Shown one piece after another: positions 30,834-41,400 of a stretch of 42,454 nucleotides of DNA (position 1 is its first letter; each line of letters begins with the position of its first letter). The notes below the pieces were generated by a model. It saw only the letters and a list, made by a program, of their open reading frames with translations. It searched no databases and was not told the origin of the DNA. This stretch comes from Mucilaginibacter sp. UBA4741 (GTDB lineage Bacteria > Bacteroidota > Bacteroidia > Sphingobacteriales > Sphingobacteriaceae): positions 1 through 42,454 of the forward strand of contig DHIR01000275.1 in NCBI GenBank assembly GCA_002403905.1. The letters are read 5' to 3'. A program made the translations under genes and the position numbers.

Positions 30834-31745
30834 TTACGGCGCAACGCTAACGACCCTTACCCCATACCTAATACAGCTATTTGGTGGTATGCTGGTTCCT
30901 AATTTACCGTATGCCAATGACGATGGTATTAAAAAAGTAAGTAATGACCCTGCTGTAGCATATTTTTTCAAGCCTATTTGCGCGCCTTTTATTAAATCAG
31001 GAATTTCAAAGTTTTGGCCGGGTGAATTATTTTCACTTGCAACCGTGCCGTTAAACAATGTAGTTGTATAGGTTACAAATATGGTGCTATTATCATCTAT
31101 TGACACCGTTCCTGTTCCGGGTGCGTCTACATGATACCAAAAGCCCGCCGGGTCTTTTGTCATATTGGTTAAACCGTTGGCAGCCATATAGTTTTTTATA
31201 ACCAATTGGTCATAAGCATCCTGGTTGCTAATTATGTGGACATAGTAATCCAAACTTTGATTACCTGCTATACGCCCCGTAGTTGATATACTGCCCGAGC
31301 CTGCGCCTGTAACACCATACGCCAGGTGTGAGGGCACTATTAAACGCATTATGCCGCCATGGTGATTTAATATATTATGAATAGCGAGCTGTAGCCCCGA
31401 AGCATTAACACCAACCGGGAAAGTAGTACCCGTTAAATGGCCCGCATAACCGTCGTAATGGTTTGTTATGGTATCAGCAGAAACATATACACCATCTATA
31501 CTTTTTACTGTAAAAACCATCGACAGGTTATCCTGGTATTTTATAACAGTATCGGTTCCGGGGCTAATTATGTTATAGTACATACCAGATGTATCGCGCA
31601 CCATCCCGGTTATTCCATTAGCACTTATATAAGCTTTAATTTGATCGTCATCATATTGTTTAATAGTAGGATCGTACTGGTTTTTCCGGCAGGAAACCAT
31701 AGCTATTACAGCAAATAATAAAAGAGTAAAAGTAGTTTGTTTCAT
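30834..31745 (-). CDS. FKBP-type peptidyl-prolyl isomerase lipoprotein, two domains
   Basis: A 303-residue predicted lipoprotein: the signal peptide ends AMVSC with the lipidated cysteine at 19. Two FKBP-like domains follow, the first with GITGMVRDTSGMYYNII and LTGTTFPVGVN, the second with AAGLTNMTKDPAGFWYH-like sequence and ending IPSSLAYGKLGTSIPPNSC, the typical FKBP strand. It likely helps protein folding in the periplasm or at the cell surface. It is convergent with the photolyase: the two stop codons abut with no base between. A second FKBP lipoprotein gene lies upstream on the same strand. Confidence 0.85.
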   Translation of the reverse strand: MKQTTFTLLLFAVIAMVSCRKNQYDPTIKQYDDDQIKAYISANGITGMVRDTSGMYYNIISPGTDTVIKYQDNLSMVFTVKSIDGVYVSADTITNHYDGYAGHLTGTTFPVGVNASGLQLAIHNILNHHGGIMRLIVPSHLAYGVTGAGSGSISTTGRIAGNQSLDYYVHIISNQDAYDQLVIKNYMAANGLTNMTKDPAGFWYHVDAPGTGTVSIDDNSTIFVTYTTTLFNGTVASENNSPGQNFEIPDLIKGAQIGLKKYATAGSLLTFLIPSSLAYGKLGTSIPPNSCIRYGVRVVSVAP

Positions 31746-31850
31746 TTGTATTTATTGTTTCCTATTGCCCGTAGATATTAATTTAACTCGCGGGTTTTTA
31801 TGCTTTATAAGCAGTTGTATAATTTATTTGCCCATTGGGGCGATATTATT

Positions 31851-32369
31851 CTAATTAGTTACATCATACAATTGGATATCAAAGTCAAGTACCGCGCTTG
31901 CGGGCAGTCCGTTTTTTAATCCAAATGCCACACCAAGTTGTGGTTGGGGCGCTGGGCCGTATGCATAACGTGATGGTATCAACAATCGTACTATCCCGGT
32001 CTTTTTAATTTGGGGGATACCTAATTGCCAACCTTTTATTACCTGCGCTAATACAAATGAGGGATGAAAATCATTTGTTTGGCTAAATACCTGTCCTGTT
32101 GTTAGCAGCCTTCCCGTATATCCCACCGTAACCAGGGTCGAATTTGTAAAAAGGTCATTACCGTTGCCTGGGTCTATTATTATAGCATAAACACCCGAAG
32201 TATCTATTTTTTTAGCAACCAATGTTGGGTTAGCTTTTAAATAGTCGACAATTATTTTATCATCAATAACTGCCTGCGCTCTGTATCCTGCCAAACCACC
32301 TTCGGTTGTTTTTTTACAAGCGGCAAAACCCACACATAAAAACAATATAATTAATGCGGCCCTATTCAT
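31851..32369 (-). CDS. FKBP-type peptidyl-prolyl isomerase lipoprotein
   Basis: The ATG at 32369 gives 172 residues with a lipoprotein signal (MNRAALIILFLCVGFAAC, lipidated C18); a start farther upstream would bury this signal. A single FKBP-type domain has TVGYTGRLLTTGQVFSQT, VIKGWQLGIPQIKKTGIVRLLIP and SRYAYGP. The aromatic and Ile residues of the proline-binding pocket look mostly kept. It probably forms one transcription unit with the two-domain FKBP gene 105 bases downstream. The role is envelope protein folding, by family. Confidence 0.85.
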   Translation of the reverse strand: MNRAALIILFLCVGFAACKKTTEGGLAGYRAQAVIDDKIIVDYLKANPTLVAKKIDTSGVYAIIIDPGNGNDLFTNSTLVTVGYTGRLLTTGQVFSQTNDFHPSFVLAQVIKGWQLGIPQIKKTGIVRLLIPSRYAYGPAPQPQLGVAFGLKNGLPASAVLDFDIQLYDVTN

Positions 32370-32475
32370 TACATTTCCAAAAGGCAAATTTATTCTTTTA
32401 TATTTCAAAAACGGCAGCTTAACATATTTTAACATTTAATAATGCTGCTTGTTAGGGCAATAGCGGCGGTAATAA

Positions 32476-32934
32476 CTATTTGCCAGTGTTTTCGGGCTTG
32501 TAATTTAAGGTGAGTTGATTTATTTTTTTAAGCATATCCGTCAGATAAACCTTATCTTCTTCGCTTATGTGGGCGTTTAGGTAATTATTAAATTGTTTTA
32601 CCACCGCACGGGCCTGCTGGCGCTTTTCTTTACCCAGCGGGGTTAAATATATTTTAACAGATCGTTTATCGCCCTGGTTTGATTCGCGGTATATCAATCC
32701 TGTTTTTTCCAGTTGATTTAACATGCGCGAAAGGCTGGTTGATTTTAACCCTAACAAAGCCGCTGCCTGCGATACCGTGGTACCTTCCTCATCGTCAATG
32801 TTTATTAGCAGATACCCTATTGATTGCGTTATGCCAAACTCAGTGACCAGCGCATTGTACCGGTTTGCAACGGTTTGCCAAACTATTTTTAAAAAATAAT
32901 CTATAGTTTCCTGGTGTTTTATATTGGCCGGCAT
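32476..32934 (-). CDS. MarR family transcriptional regulator
   Basis: A 152-residue winged-helix regulator. The MarR core is seen: TQSIGYLLINIDDEEGTTVSQ, the recognition helix region AAALLGLKSTSLSRMLNQLEK, and the wing LIYRESNQGDKRSVKIYLTPLG. It acts as a dimer and usually responds to small molecules. It is divergent from the beta-barrel-like gene at 33091, with a 156-base shared upstream region, so it may control that gene. No clear operator palindrome was found there. Confidence 0.9.
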   Translation of the reverse strand: MPANIKHQETIDYFLKIVWQTVANRYNALVTEFGITQSIGYLLINIDDEEGTTVSQAAALLGLKSTSLSRMLNQLEKTGLIYRESNQGDKRSVKIYLTPLGKEKRQQARAVVKQFNNYLNAHISEEDKVYLTDMLKKINQLTLNYKPENTGK

Positions 32935-33090
32935 CTAAATAAATTTGAGCTTTTTTGATACGCAATTGTAAGTAAATTTTATTAAACAATAAGCTTACTG
33001 TAGTCATATACATAATAGCAGGTAAGTATTAAACTTTATAAACTTTTAGGCGTCTTTACCATAAAATTGAAAAAACATCGTTATACTATC

Positions 33091-33588
33091 ATGAAAAACA
33101 CTACTTATAGCTTACTTATTGCCTTTGCTTTTTTATTTTTCGCAAAGCGATCTAACGCGCAGGATTACCAGGTAGCCGCCGGCTTAAAATTTGGCGGGTA
33201 TGAAAACGGCATATCCGGAAAATACTTTATGGACAAGAACATAGCCCTTGAGGGCCTGCTTGGTTTCAGGCAGGGCGGGGTGGTATTTACCGGTTTGTAC
33301 GAAATTCACCAGGAAGCATTTAATGTGCCTGCTCTTAAATTTTATTATGGATTTGGCGGGCATATTGGCTCTGTAGGATCGGGCACTTACCGCACTTTTA
33401 GTGGTAACGACTATATCTATACCAAACCACAATTATTATTGGGTGGCGATGGCGTTATCGGGCTGGAGTATTTAATACCCGAATCGCCTATTGCCGTAAG
33501 CCTTGACCTTAACCCCAGAGTTGAGCTGGCTACCGGCCCATTTTTTGACCTTGCACCGGGACTTGGGATAAAATATGTTTTTAAGTAA
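33091..33588 (+). CDS. exported outer-membrane beta-barrel-like protein
   Basis: The ATG at 33091 gives 165 residues and a normal signal peptide (MKNTTYSLLIAFAFLFFAKR, cut after SNA). The mature part consists of alternating strands with aromatic ends (YQVAAGLKFGGYENGISGKYF, GLLGFRQGGVVFTGLYEI, FYYGFGGHIGSVGSG) and ends with a strand in IKYVFK, consistent with a small eight-stranded outer membrane barrel. No specific function can be given. It is divergent from the MarR gene. Confidence 0.7.
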   Translation: MKNTTYSLLIAFAFLFFAKRSNAQDYQVAAGLKFGGYENGISGKYFMDKNIALEGLLGFRQGGVVFTGLYEIHQEAFNVPALKFYYGFGGHIGSVGSGTYRTFSGNDYIYTKPQLLLGGDGVIGLEYLIPESPIAVSLDLNPRVELATGPFFDLAPGLGIKYVFK

Positions 33589-33602
33589 ACGCGTGCCGCT
33601 TA

Positions 33603-33744
33603 CTCACCCGGTCTACACTACGCTGGACCACCCTCACTTCGACTTTGGCGGAAAGAGGGTTATTATTTTATTTTTTTTTATTATCCGAACCGTCTTTCCG
33701 CGCAGCGAAGAGAGGGTCGACGAACGAAGTGATGTCGGGGTGAG
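33603..33744. repeat. MITE-like imperfect inverted repeat with AT-rich centre
   Basis: The left arm (from CTCACCCGG at 33603, through ACCACCCTC and GGCGGAAAGAGGG) is the imperfect complement of the right arm (CCGTCTTTCCGCG, GAGAGGGTCGACG, ending GGGGTGAG at 33744), each about 55-60 bases. The centre is an almost pure A/T stretch. It lies between convergent genes. No coding sequence is inside. Confidence 0.75.
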
Positions 33745-33799
33745 TCGACGCCGACAGGTACCCCGCTGCAAACTACAAACTAAAAACTGCTAACTGATC

Positions 33800-36700
33800 T
33801 TACCGTATAATCAACACCTTCTTCCCATAAATTTTTGATCCCAGCATGGTTTTAAGCACATAAGTACCCGGCGATAAATTGGCAACATTAATTACGGTGC
33901 TAAAATTACCTGCCAGCGCTGTTTGCGCTTTGGTATAAACAATGGCACCCTTACTGTTTATTAATGATAGGGTTAACTGATCGGTTGTTTTAACTACAAA
34001 AGCCACATTTAGCTGCTTGTTTGCCGGTTCAGGAAAAGTGGTTAGGCCAATCTCTGAGTTTGCATCAGGATGCAGCGCCGCCAAAGCATACGTAAACACA
34101 TCAGACTGTACCAGGCAACCGGTACTTAAAGTTGTTGCTACCATGTAATTGCCGCTTTGCAAAGCCGTATAGGTTTTATTTACAGCTCCGCTTATAGGTT
34201 GTCCATCCAAATACCATTGATAGGCCGATGCAAAAGTTGAGTTTGCTGTATTTGCACTTAATAAATTACCAACTTGTGTTATACTGGGTTTTGACAAAGT
34301 AACAGGCAGCCTTGCGGTTGAGGCACAACCCGCGCTTTTAATATTAATATCATACAGGTAATAATAAAACCCTTTGTAGTAAGTGGTATCGGTCCCGGTG
34401 GTTGGTACTGCGTCATTGCCGGTTATGCTAAACAGGTTACCAACTTTAAATGGATAACCCGTTACGCCGGTATTATTACGATATAGTGTTACATTGGCAT
34501 CATACACGGGCGTAATGGTGTATTTACCTGGCGCGGGTAATAATAAATTTAAATTATAAACCCTGCCCTGGTCGTTCGGGTCATCAGCCAACGCGCCTGC
34601 CTGCGGGTTTGAGCGGGTAGCGGCCGCGTTTATGGTGGTGGTAGCCACTGTTTGGCCGCTGGTATTAATTACGTTAAAAGTTATTACGCCGGGATTACCA
34701 ATGTATAACCTTGCGCTCTGGATAACAACCGGTACCGCTGTGTACACATTTATAGATGGTGTAAACTGGTTATATCCGCCACCTGTAAAAATATTTTTAG
34801 TAGCCGGGCCAACATTGGCGGTAAAATCATTTAAACCTACGTAACTAGTATTATTTACCGGGGCAGATGCTGTAGTAACAGCATTGCCGTAAGCAAACGG
34901 CAATGCATCGGCAATATTATTATACCAGAACAATGTACCGTCGCCCGTACCTGATAATAAATATTGGTTACTGTTGGTGCAATAAAGCGAGCTTAATGCA
35001 TTAGGAGCACCCGATGTAAATATCAACGCTGTTTGCGATGTTTGGTTATTAGCACTAAACGGATCATTAGCCAACGCGGTTGAGGCTGTAATTGTATAAG
35101 TTGAACCCGCAACAAAATTAAAGGTATTGCTTAACGTAAAGTTATCTTCCTGTAAAGGTTTTAACGTAGGCTGATAAGTTTCGCTGATATTGGTTACTGT
35201 ATTATCAGGCGCTTTAACCGACACTGTAACCGGGATATTGCTGATGGGCCCTGCACCAAAGTTTTTGATAGTTACAGTTATACTTGTTGTTCCATTACAA
35301 GTACCGGTTGCTACGGGATTAACAATAGCAGTTATGCCTGCATCGGTATTTGTTTTTGCAAATAGCACCCTGTAATCCTGCGTTTCGCCTTTGGCATAAG
35401 TACCGCATGATTGTATTGTCGTAGCATCGCTGGTTTCTGTTAGTACCACACGCATCAGGCTATAATTGCCCGGTATAACCGTAGTTGGTATGGTAACATT
35501 AGCTGTATAAGTACCTGTTCCGTTTATAACATTAGTGGTAGCTACCAGTTCGCTTGCATCAAAAACGCCATTGCTATCCCAATCAATAAATACTTTGGCA
35601 GCTTTATTGAAATTGCTACCGCAAGTACCTAAAGTAATGCTTAACGGATACGTTTTACCCTGCTCCAACTGCATGGTTTGATTAGTAAAATCGCTGTATG
35701 ATGTACAACCAGCAGCAGGTGTATTGTTTATGTTTGATATAGTGACATTGTTTATGCGTGAGTCGGCATTTGACGCGGGGGCCGATGCGCAATAAGTGGC
35801 ACCGCCTATCCCTGTTATAATAAGCGAATAAGCCTGCGAACCTGATGATAACGCACCTTTATGCGTAACGGTAAAAGTATAGGTTTTGCCCGGCGTACCG
35901 TTAGGTATGTATACTTGTTCAATGTTGTCAATAATATTGTCGCCCCTGGTAGCGGGAGCCGATGGATTGGCTACATCTAAAACCCAGGGCAAAAAAGTAT
36001 TGGTACCATCACTTACGCGGATATCCAGGTCATTAATCAGTTTTGGGCTGCGGCTGTTAATAGTACCTTCAACAGTTGGTATGCCGGGGGCATCTGTCCA
36101 TGATATAGTTGCTCTTAGCGGCCCGCTGCCCGATGCTACGCCGGTAAATGTTTGCGTTTGGCCTTGTGTCAGTGTATTTTCTTTAATAAGGCTTTTGCCA
36201 TTATTGTCTGTAATAACCTGGGTAGCTGCCGGCATACTTAATAATCCCCAGCCAAAAATATAATCAGGCCCGGCGTTTCCGGCATCAATCGCGGTATGGC
36301 AGGCCAGCCCCTTTAGGGTTGCGGCGCGCATAAACGCGCCACTGTTTTTTTGCGCATAATACTCCTGCAATAGCAGCAAAGACCCGGTAACATTTGGTGC
36401 CGAAAACGAAGTACCATCCTCTGATGTATAGGCAGTAGGGCTGCTGCTGCTTGTTGATGTAATGTTTACCCCGTCACCAACAATATCAGGCTTTATCCGC
36501 CCATCGTCTGTTGGCCCTATACTGCTAAAATACGCAATAGTTACATCCGAGCCGCTTGATGGTCCATTTGGCAGCGGATTTACAGCGCCTACCGTTAATA
36601 TATTTTTTGCTGTGCTTGTTGTTGGTATAATATCATAACCGGTATTACTACTGATGGTAGCCGGGCGCGGCCCTTTATTAATGATAGCTCCATTAGTACG

Positions 36701-37555
36701 GCTTGTATAACCATAATAAGTTGACCCTGCTGCCGGGCCGGGATATCCGCGATTATTACCTGACGATTCAACAATTAAATAGTAAGGCGCGTTATAGGCA
36801 ACCCTATCAAACGATTGGGTGCGTGCATCATAAAAACCAAAACTATAATCAACGGTGTCGCCCGGTAAACCATACCATTCCCATCTTGCCTGGGGGGTAT
36901 TATAATCCCAGCCGGCCACATCGCCGTACGAATGATTGGATAATAATAAACCCGGCGCGGCGCGGCTCATTTCGGCTACGTCATTATTATAATCATAAGA
37001 TAATAAGGTGGATGCATTAAACGCCATACCTTTCGCGGGGGCATAAACCCCTTTAGCTATCAGGGTACCTGCCACGTGGGTAGCATGATCTATTACAGCT
37101 GCTGTATCTTTAAAAGATATAGTTTTACCGGCAAACTCCTGATGCGCGGCATATACCCAACCGCCATCCCAAATAGCTAGTTTGTTATTTAAAAAGGCGC
37201 TTGAGCCTGATAAATTAAGCACGGTTGAACCACCGGGTTGTACCTGGTTAGTACCCGTAGTAGCCGCGGCGGTAGTATTATTATGGGTAGTTAAATACCT
37301 GGGGAAACCTAAACTACTTACGCCTTGTAATGAAAACATACCGCCATTGCGCGTACGCCGACTGATAACCCACCCCCGGCTTTTGGCCATTAAAAGCGCT
37401 TTTTGATGGCTTTTTATATAACTGCTATCTGCTACCCTGGCAATATTATTAAGTTCTTTTTTTTTAGCATCAGTAACCAGCACTTGCTGGCTAAAAGCCT
37501 GTCCGGCCATCATTAACAAAACGCACAATAACGCCCCCCGGTAAAATTTATTCAT
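33800..37555 (-). CDS. T9SS-secreted S8 (subtilisin-like) serine protease
   Basis: A 1251-residue secreted protease. The signal peptide is at 1-22 (AFSQ). The S8 catalytic triad is intact: D130 in LAIWDGGWV, H157 in DHATHVAGT, S383 in DGTSFSAP. Downstream modules are a P-domain-like beta region, a GEVED-type domain (DWDSNGVFDASELV, then GETQDYRVLF), a CARDB-like domain and Ig-like repeats. The last 85 or so residues (TTFPEPANKQLNVAFVV to LGSKIYGKKVLIIR) form a type A T9SS sorting domain. It is therefore exported to the outside and probably surface-attached. No T9SS machinery genes are in this window. Confidence 0.92.
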   Translation of the reverse strand: MNKFYRGALLCVLLMMAGQAFSQQVLVTDAKKKELNNIARVADSSYIKSHQKALLMAKSRGWVISRRTRNGGMFSLQGVSSLGFPRYLTTHNNTTAAATTGTNQVQPGGSTVLNLSGSSAFLNNKLAIWDGGWVYAAHQEFAGKTISFKDTAAVIDHATHVAGTLIAKGVYAPAKGMAFNASTLLSYDYNNDVAEMSRAAPGLLLSNHSYGDVAGWDYNTPQARWEWYGLPGDTVDYSFGFYDARTQSFDRVAYNAPYYLIVESSGNNRGYPGPAAGSTYYGYTSRTNGAIINKGPRPATISSNTGYDIIPTTSTAKNILTVGAVNPLPNGPSSGSDVTIAYFSSIGPTDDGRIKPDIVGDGVNITSTSSSSPTAYTSEDGTSFSAPNVTGSLLLLQEYYAQKNSGAFMRAATLKGLACHTAIDAGNAGPDYIFGWGLLSMPAATQVITDNNGKSLIKENTLTQGQTQTFTGVASGSGPLRATISWTDAPGIPTVEGTINSRSPKLINDLDIRVSDGTNTFLPWVLDVANPSAPATRGDNIIDNIEQVYIPNGTPGKTYTFTVTHKGALSSGSQAYSLIITGIGGATYCASAPASNADSRINNVTISNINNTPAAGCTSYSDFTNQTMQLEQGKTYPLSITLGTCGSNFNKAAKVFIDWDSNGVFDASELVATTNVINGTGTYTANVTIPTTVIPGNYSLMRVVLTETSDATTIQSCGTYAKGETQDYRVLFAKTNTDAGITAIVNPVATGTCNGTTSITVTIKNFGAGPISNIPVTVSVKAPDNTVTNISETYQPTLKPLQEDNFTLSNTFNFVAGSTYTITASTALANDPFSANNQTSQTALIFTSGAPNALSSLYCTNSNQYLLSGTGDGTLFWYNNIADALPFAYGNAVTTASAPVNNTSYVGLNDFTANVGPATKNIFTGGGYNQFTPSINVYTAVPVVIQSARLYIGNPGVITFNVINTSGQTVATTTINAAATRSNPQAGALADDPNDQGRVYNLNLLLPAPGKYTITPVYDANVTLYRNNTGVTGYPFKVGNLFSITGNDAVPTTGTDTTYYKGFYYYLYDINIKSAGCASTARLPVTLSKPSITQVGNLLSANTANSTFASAYQWYLDGQPISGAVNKTYTALQSGNYMVATTLSTGCLVQSDVFTYALAALHPDANSEIGLTTFPEPANKQLNVAFVVKTTDQLTLSLINSKGAIVYTKAQTALAGNFSTVINVANLSPGTYVLKTMLGSKIYGKKVLIIR

Positions 37556-38063
37556 ACATGTATTTTAACTGCACTTTTTGGGTAATTAAAAGCCGGTAAC
37601 AAGTTCTGTATTTTAAATCACTTTATAAAATTTTCTGTTTAAACAAACACTTTTTACCGATGATTATTTAATGTAATAATTAAACACTTTGCCGACTTAA
37701 AATAAATCACACGTAAAAGGTACCCATTAGTGTATTTTCGGGGAAACCATTACCCGTATTATGGGGTAAATTTTCTACTATCACTTTGCTTTTAAACTTA
37801 AATAAATCCAAATGATTTAAAAAATTCATTGCTCGCGCGCAATTATGTTTAAATAGCTATAGCTACTAGTACAGAGATTGCGTTAAAAAAGCTACATTAT
37901 CAAACCCTGATTGGAATAGCTAATGTAAATCAATTATAGTCGGGCACTTACTTTGTACAGGTAATAAATACTAAAAACAATATTGTAACCTGTAATAGGA
38001 CGTTTATAAAATTATAATAGATTTATTAAAAAAAGCTTATAGATTATACGCTATAATACATAG
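37556..38063. other. intergenic region, divergent promoters
   Basis: A 508-base AT-rich gap between the divergent protease and CTERM-like peptide genes. No gene is seen. It has a 12-bp palindrome TAGCTATAGCTA (37854-37865), a weak hairpin TTACCC/GGGTAA (37750-37769), and a near-consensus -7 TTACTTTG (37948-37955) facing the small peptide gene. Confidence 0.5.
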
Positions 38064-38267
38064 ATGAAAAAGAGAATTATTTTAAGCTTATTTTTTATAC
38101 TCCTAACCACGGTTACTTTGTTTGCCCAGGGCGCACTGCCTTGCAACGATGGTGACCCGGATGGTGTTAGCTGCCCTATTGATTCGTGGGTTATTTTGTT
38201 TGCTGTGGGTGCCTTAATTATTACCACATTATACTTACATCGTAAGAAATTAGCGGCACGCCAATAG
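38064..38267 (+). CDS. 67-residue secreted peptide with CTERM-like sorting signal
   Basis: A very short exported protein. The signal peptide (MKKRIILSLFFILLTTVTLF, cut before AQG) is followed by about 20 mature residues with an acidic DGDPDG motif and two cysteines (ALPCNDGDPDGVSC). The end is a three-part signal: the motif PIDSW, a hydrophobic helix (VILFAVGALIITTLYL), and a basic HRKKLAARQ tail. This is the layout of PEP-CTERM-type sorting signals handled by exosortases, with PID in place of PEP. No exosortase gene is in the window. The function of the tiny mature part is unknown. Confidence 0.72.
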   Translation: MKKRIILSLFFILLTTVTLFAQGALPCNDGDPDGVSCPIDSWVILFAVGALIITTLYLHRKKLAARQ

Positions 38268-38445
38268 TCTTATAATTAACTATTTTCATATAATTTAATA
38301 TTCCCGTATATTTTAAGTTTTTTTATTTGACGAGAGAGTAAGTTACTAATTATTAGTACTTTTGAGTATTATAAACGTGCATTGTGAAGATAGTTATACC
38401 TTATTAGATTTAAAAAAATTGAATAAGCATTATTTAATTTAATAC

Positions 38446-41400
38446 ATGAAAAAAAGATTACTTATTTGCTTAACTTTTTTTGCCCTGATGCTGAGCGCTG
38501 AACTTAGTTGGGCGGCAAACACTTACGATTGGGCAGGGGGTACCTCCACTGCCTGGAACGATGGGAGAAATTGGAAAATTGGCGCAACCACCCAACTACA
38601 GGCTAATTATCCGGGCGCTACCGTAACAACTGATATTGTGCAAATTGGGGTAGCAGCAGGAACTATTACCAACTGGCCGGTTGTAGGCGCTACCCCTGCA
38701 AATAATATAGCATCTATAACAATTGGTGTAGTTGGCGGCACATCACCGTCATTAACTATAAATAGCCCGGCTGTTTTAACTTTAAACGGAGCTATTACTT
38801 ACACAACTGCTTCGGTGTTCACCGCTACACTTGCGGGTACGGGCACAATAAGTGCAACCAACCTCAATATTACAACCATATCTGCTGGTACCAGCAGTGA
38901 TGTTAGTACGCTAACCTCATCAATTACCACGCTCACTTTAAGCGGTAGTCTTGCCATTACCACCAGCAGCCATGCTGGTAATAAATTTCATGATATTACA
39001 CTTAGTTTAACCGGGGGCACATTATCGCTTGCAGGTATACAAACTACTAATTCTCTTGCCGGCAATACCTCCACCGTTGCTATTGGCAATAATACCACTT
39101 TGAATTTTACAGGCGGCACTGCGGCAGAACTGGCTACCCTGGGGACTCCCGGAACAAATTCGATAACTTTTGGAACGGGGGTTACTATTGGATATACAGG
39201 AAGCGTGGCCCAAACTGTTTATACGGGCGCTGCCATAACCAACTCATCACTAACTACCGGTATCAGCTATACCAATATAACCTTTTCAGGCACAGGTATA
39301 AAAACCGCCTCGACAGGCAATTTAAATGTCAGCGGTAATTTTACCAACTCGCTCACCAGCGATGGGAGCAACTTTGTTGATTTTAACACAAACAACACTC
39401 CGGTAAACTTTACCGGCACCACGCAAACTTTAGCCGGTGGTGCCGGTACCGGCACCCAATTTAAGACCCTTACATTTAGCGGCGGAGGAACAAAGACCAT
39501 GAGCACGGGTACGTTTTCGCTCGCGAGTTCGGGCACATTAACCCTGAGCGGCAGTTCGACACTGGCCACGGGCGGCATATTAACCTTAAACTCCGATGCC
39601 ACCGGTTCGGCAACGATAGCAGCCATACCGGCCGGGTCAAGCATTACGGGCAATGTAATTGTACAGCGCTATATAACCGGTGGAAGTTCGTCCTACCGGG
39701 GTTATCGCCTGCTTTCATCGCCGGTTAATGATTCACAATTAGCAGGAGGTACCGGTTTTTATGATCTGTCTTTCCTCACAAACGCTAACAGCGGAAGCTA
39801 TCTTACCGGGGCGGCTGGTGGTGGGTTCGACGCTACGGGCAACCCTACCCTTTATCTTTACCGCGATGATGTAACACCCAGCAACGCTTCATTTTCGGCG
39901 GGTAATTACAGGGCCATTACAAAAATTAACAATGCGAATTTATATAGTTTGACAACTATTGACGGAACCCAGAGTTTGCCGGTAGGCACCGGGGTGCTGT
40001 ATTTTTACCGGGGCAACGGCGGTACCAATCCGGCAACTGTTCCAAGTAATTTAACATTCACCCATACGGGTCCGTTAAACCAGGGGCAAATAATCGTAAA
40101 ATACTGGGTTACCGGTTCAGCTGGCCTGGATTTTGGAACTGCGGCCGGCAATGGGGCTGTTAAGGGCTTTAACCTGGTAGGTAACCCTTATGCAAGCTCA
40201 ATTGATTGGAATCTACATTTTGGTAATGTTACCAGTACCAATACTATATATGCGCCTAATGTTGGGGATGCTATATATATTTATAATACAACCACAAAAA
40301 ATTACTCTGTTTGGACAAGTACAAGTACGTCCGCCGGTACAGCATCGGGCAGCCCCGGCGGGTCGAATATAATTCCAAGCGGGCAGGGTTTTTTTGTGCT
40401 GGCAACCGCTGCCAGCCCCCAGTTAATATTTAATGAAACGGCCAAGATTTCATTGCAACCGGGCACTTTATTATTAAACGCGGCAACGCCATTTACTGAT
40501 CAACACCTTCGCCTGCAACTATCAAAGGATTCCATCAACAAGGATGAAACTGTACTGCTTTTTAATAGTGCCGCCACTGTTGCCTATAAACCAAATGAGG
40601 ATGCTTTATACCTTAGCGGTGCCGGTGTGTTAAGTTTATCAAACAGGTCAAGCGATAATGCGGCTTTAGCCCTCAACCAGCTTCCTTTCCCCGCGAAAAC
40701 GCAGGCCATTCCGTTAAATGTAGGAGCTACCGGCAGCGGTACCTATCAATTAAACCTGACCGAAGCCATTAATATTCCGCCCATGTACGATGTATGGCTG
40801 ATGGATAATTATAAAAAGGATTCGCTGGATATTAAGCATAACCCAACCTATAGCTTTACTATTATAACTTCGGATACCGCGAGTTTTGGCTCAAACAGGT
40901 TTAAATTGGTTATACGTTTAAATGCTGCCCTTAGTGTTCATTTATTAAGCTTTACCGGTGTGCAGGATAAAAAACAGATAACATTAACCTGGACTGCGGA
41001 AAATGAAGAAAATTATACCACCTATGTATTACAGCGCAGTATAGACGGCGGCCATACTTTTACAACCCTGGATAGCTTAACATCAGCTAATTTGGGCACT
41101 TATAATGACATTGATCCAAACCCGGTAACCGGTATAAACCTGTATCGTTTAAAACAAATTGATGTAACCGGCAACGTTAGTTATTCGGATGTTTTGTCAT
41201 TTGCTTATACTCCATCAATACTTACATCTAATAATAATGCCGTAAGTGTTTATCCTAATCCTGTAAAATATATTTTGGGCGTGGTTATAAAACCTAAAGG
41301 CGACAAACAGGCAAACTATAAAATAACCGTTACCAACAATATGGGTATGATAATAAATACTGCCACTACAACGGTCCCAATATGGCTTGATGATGTAGTA

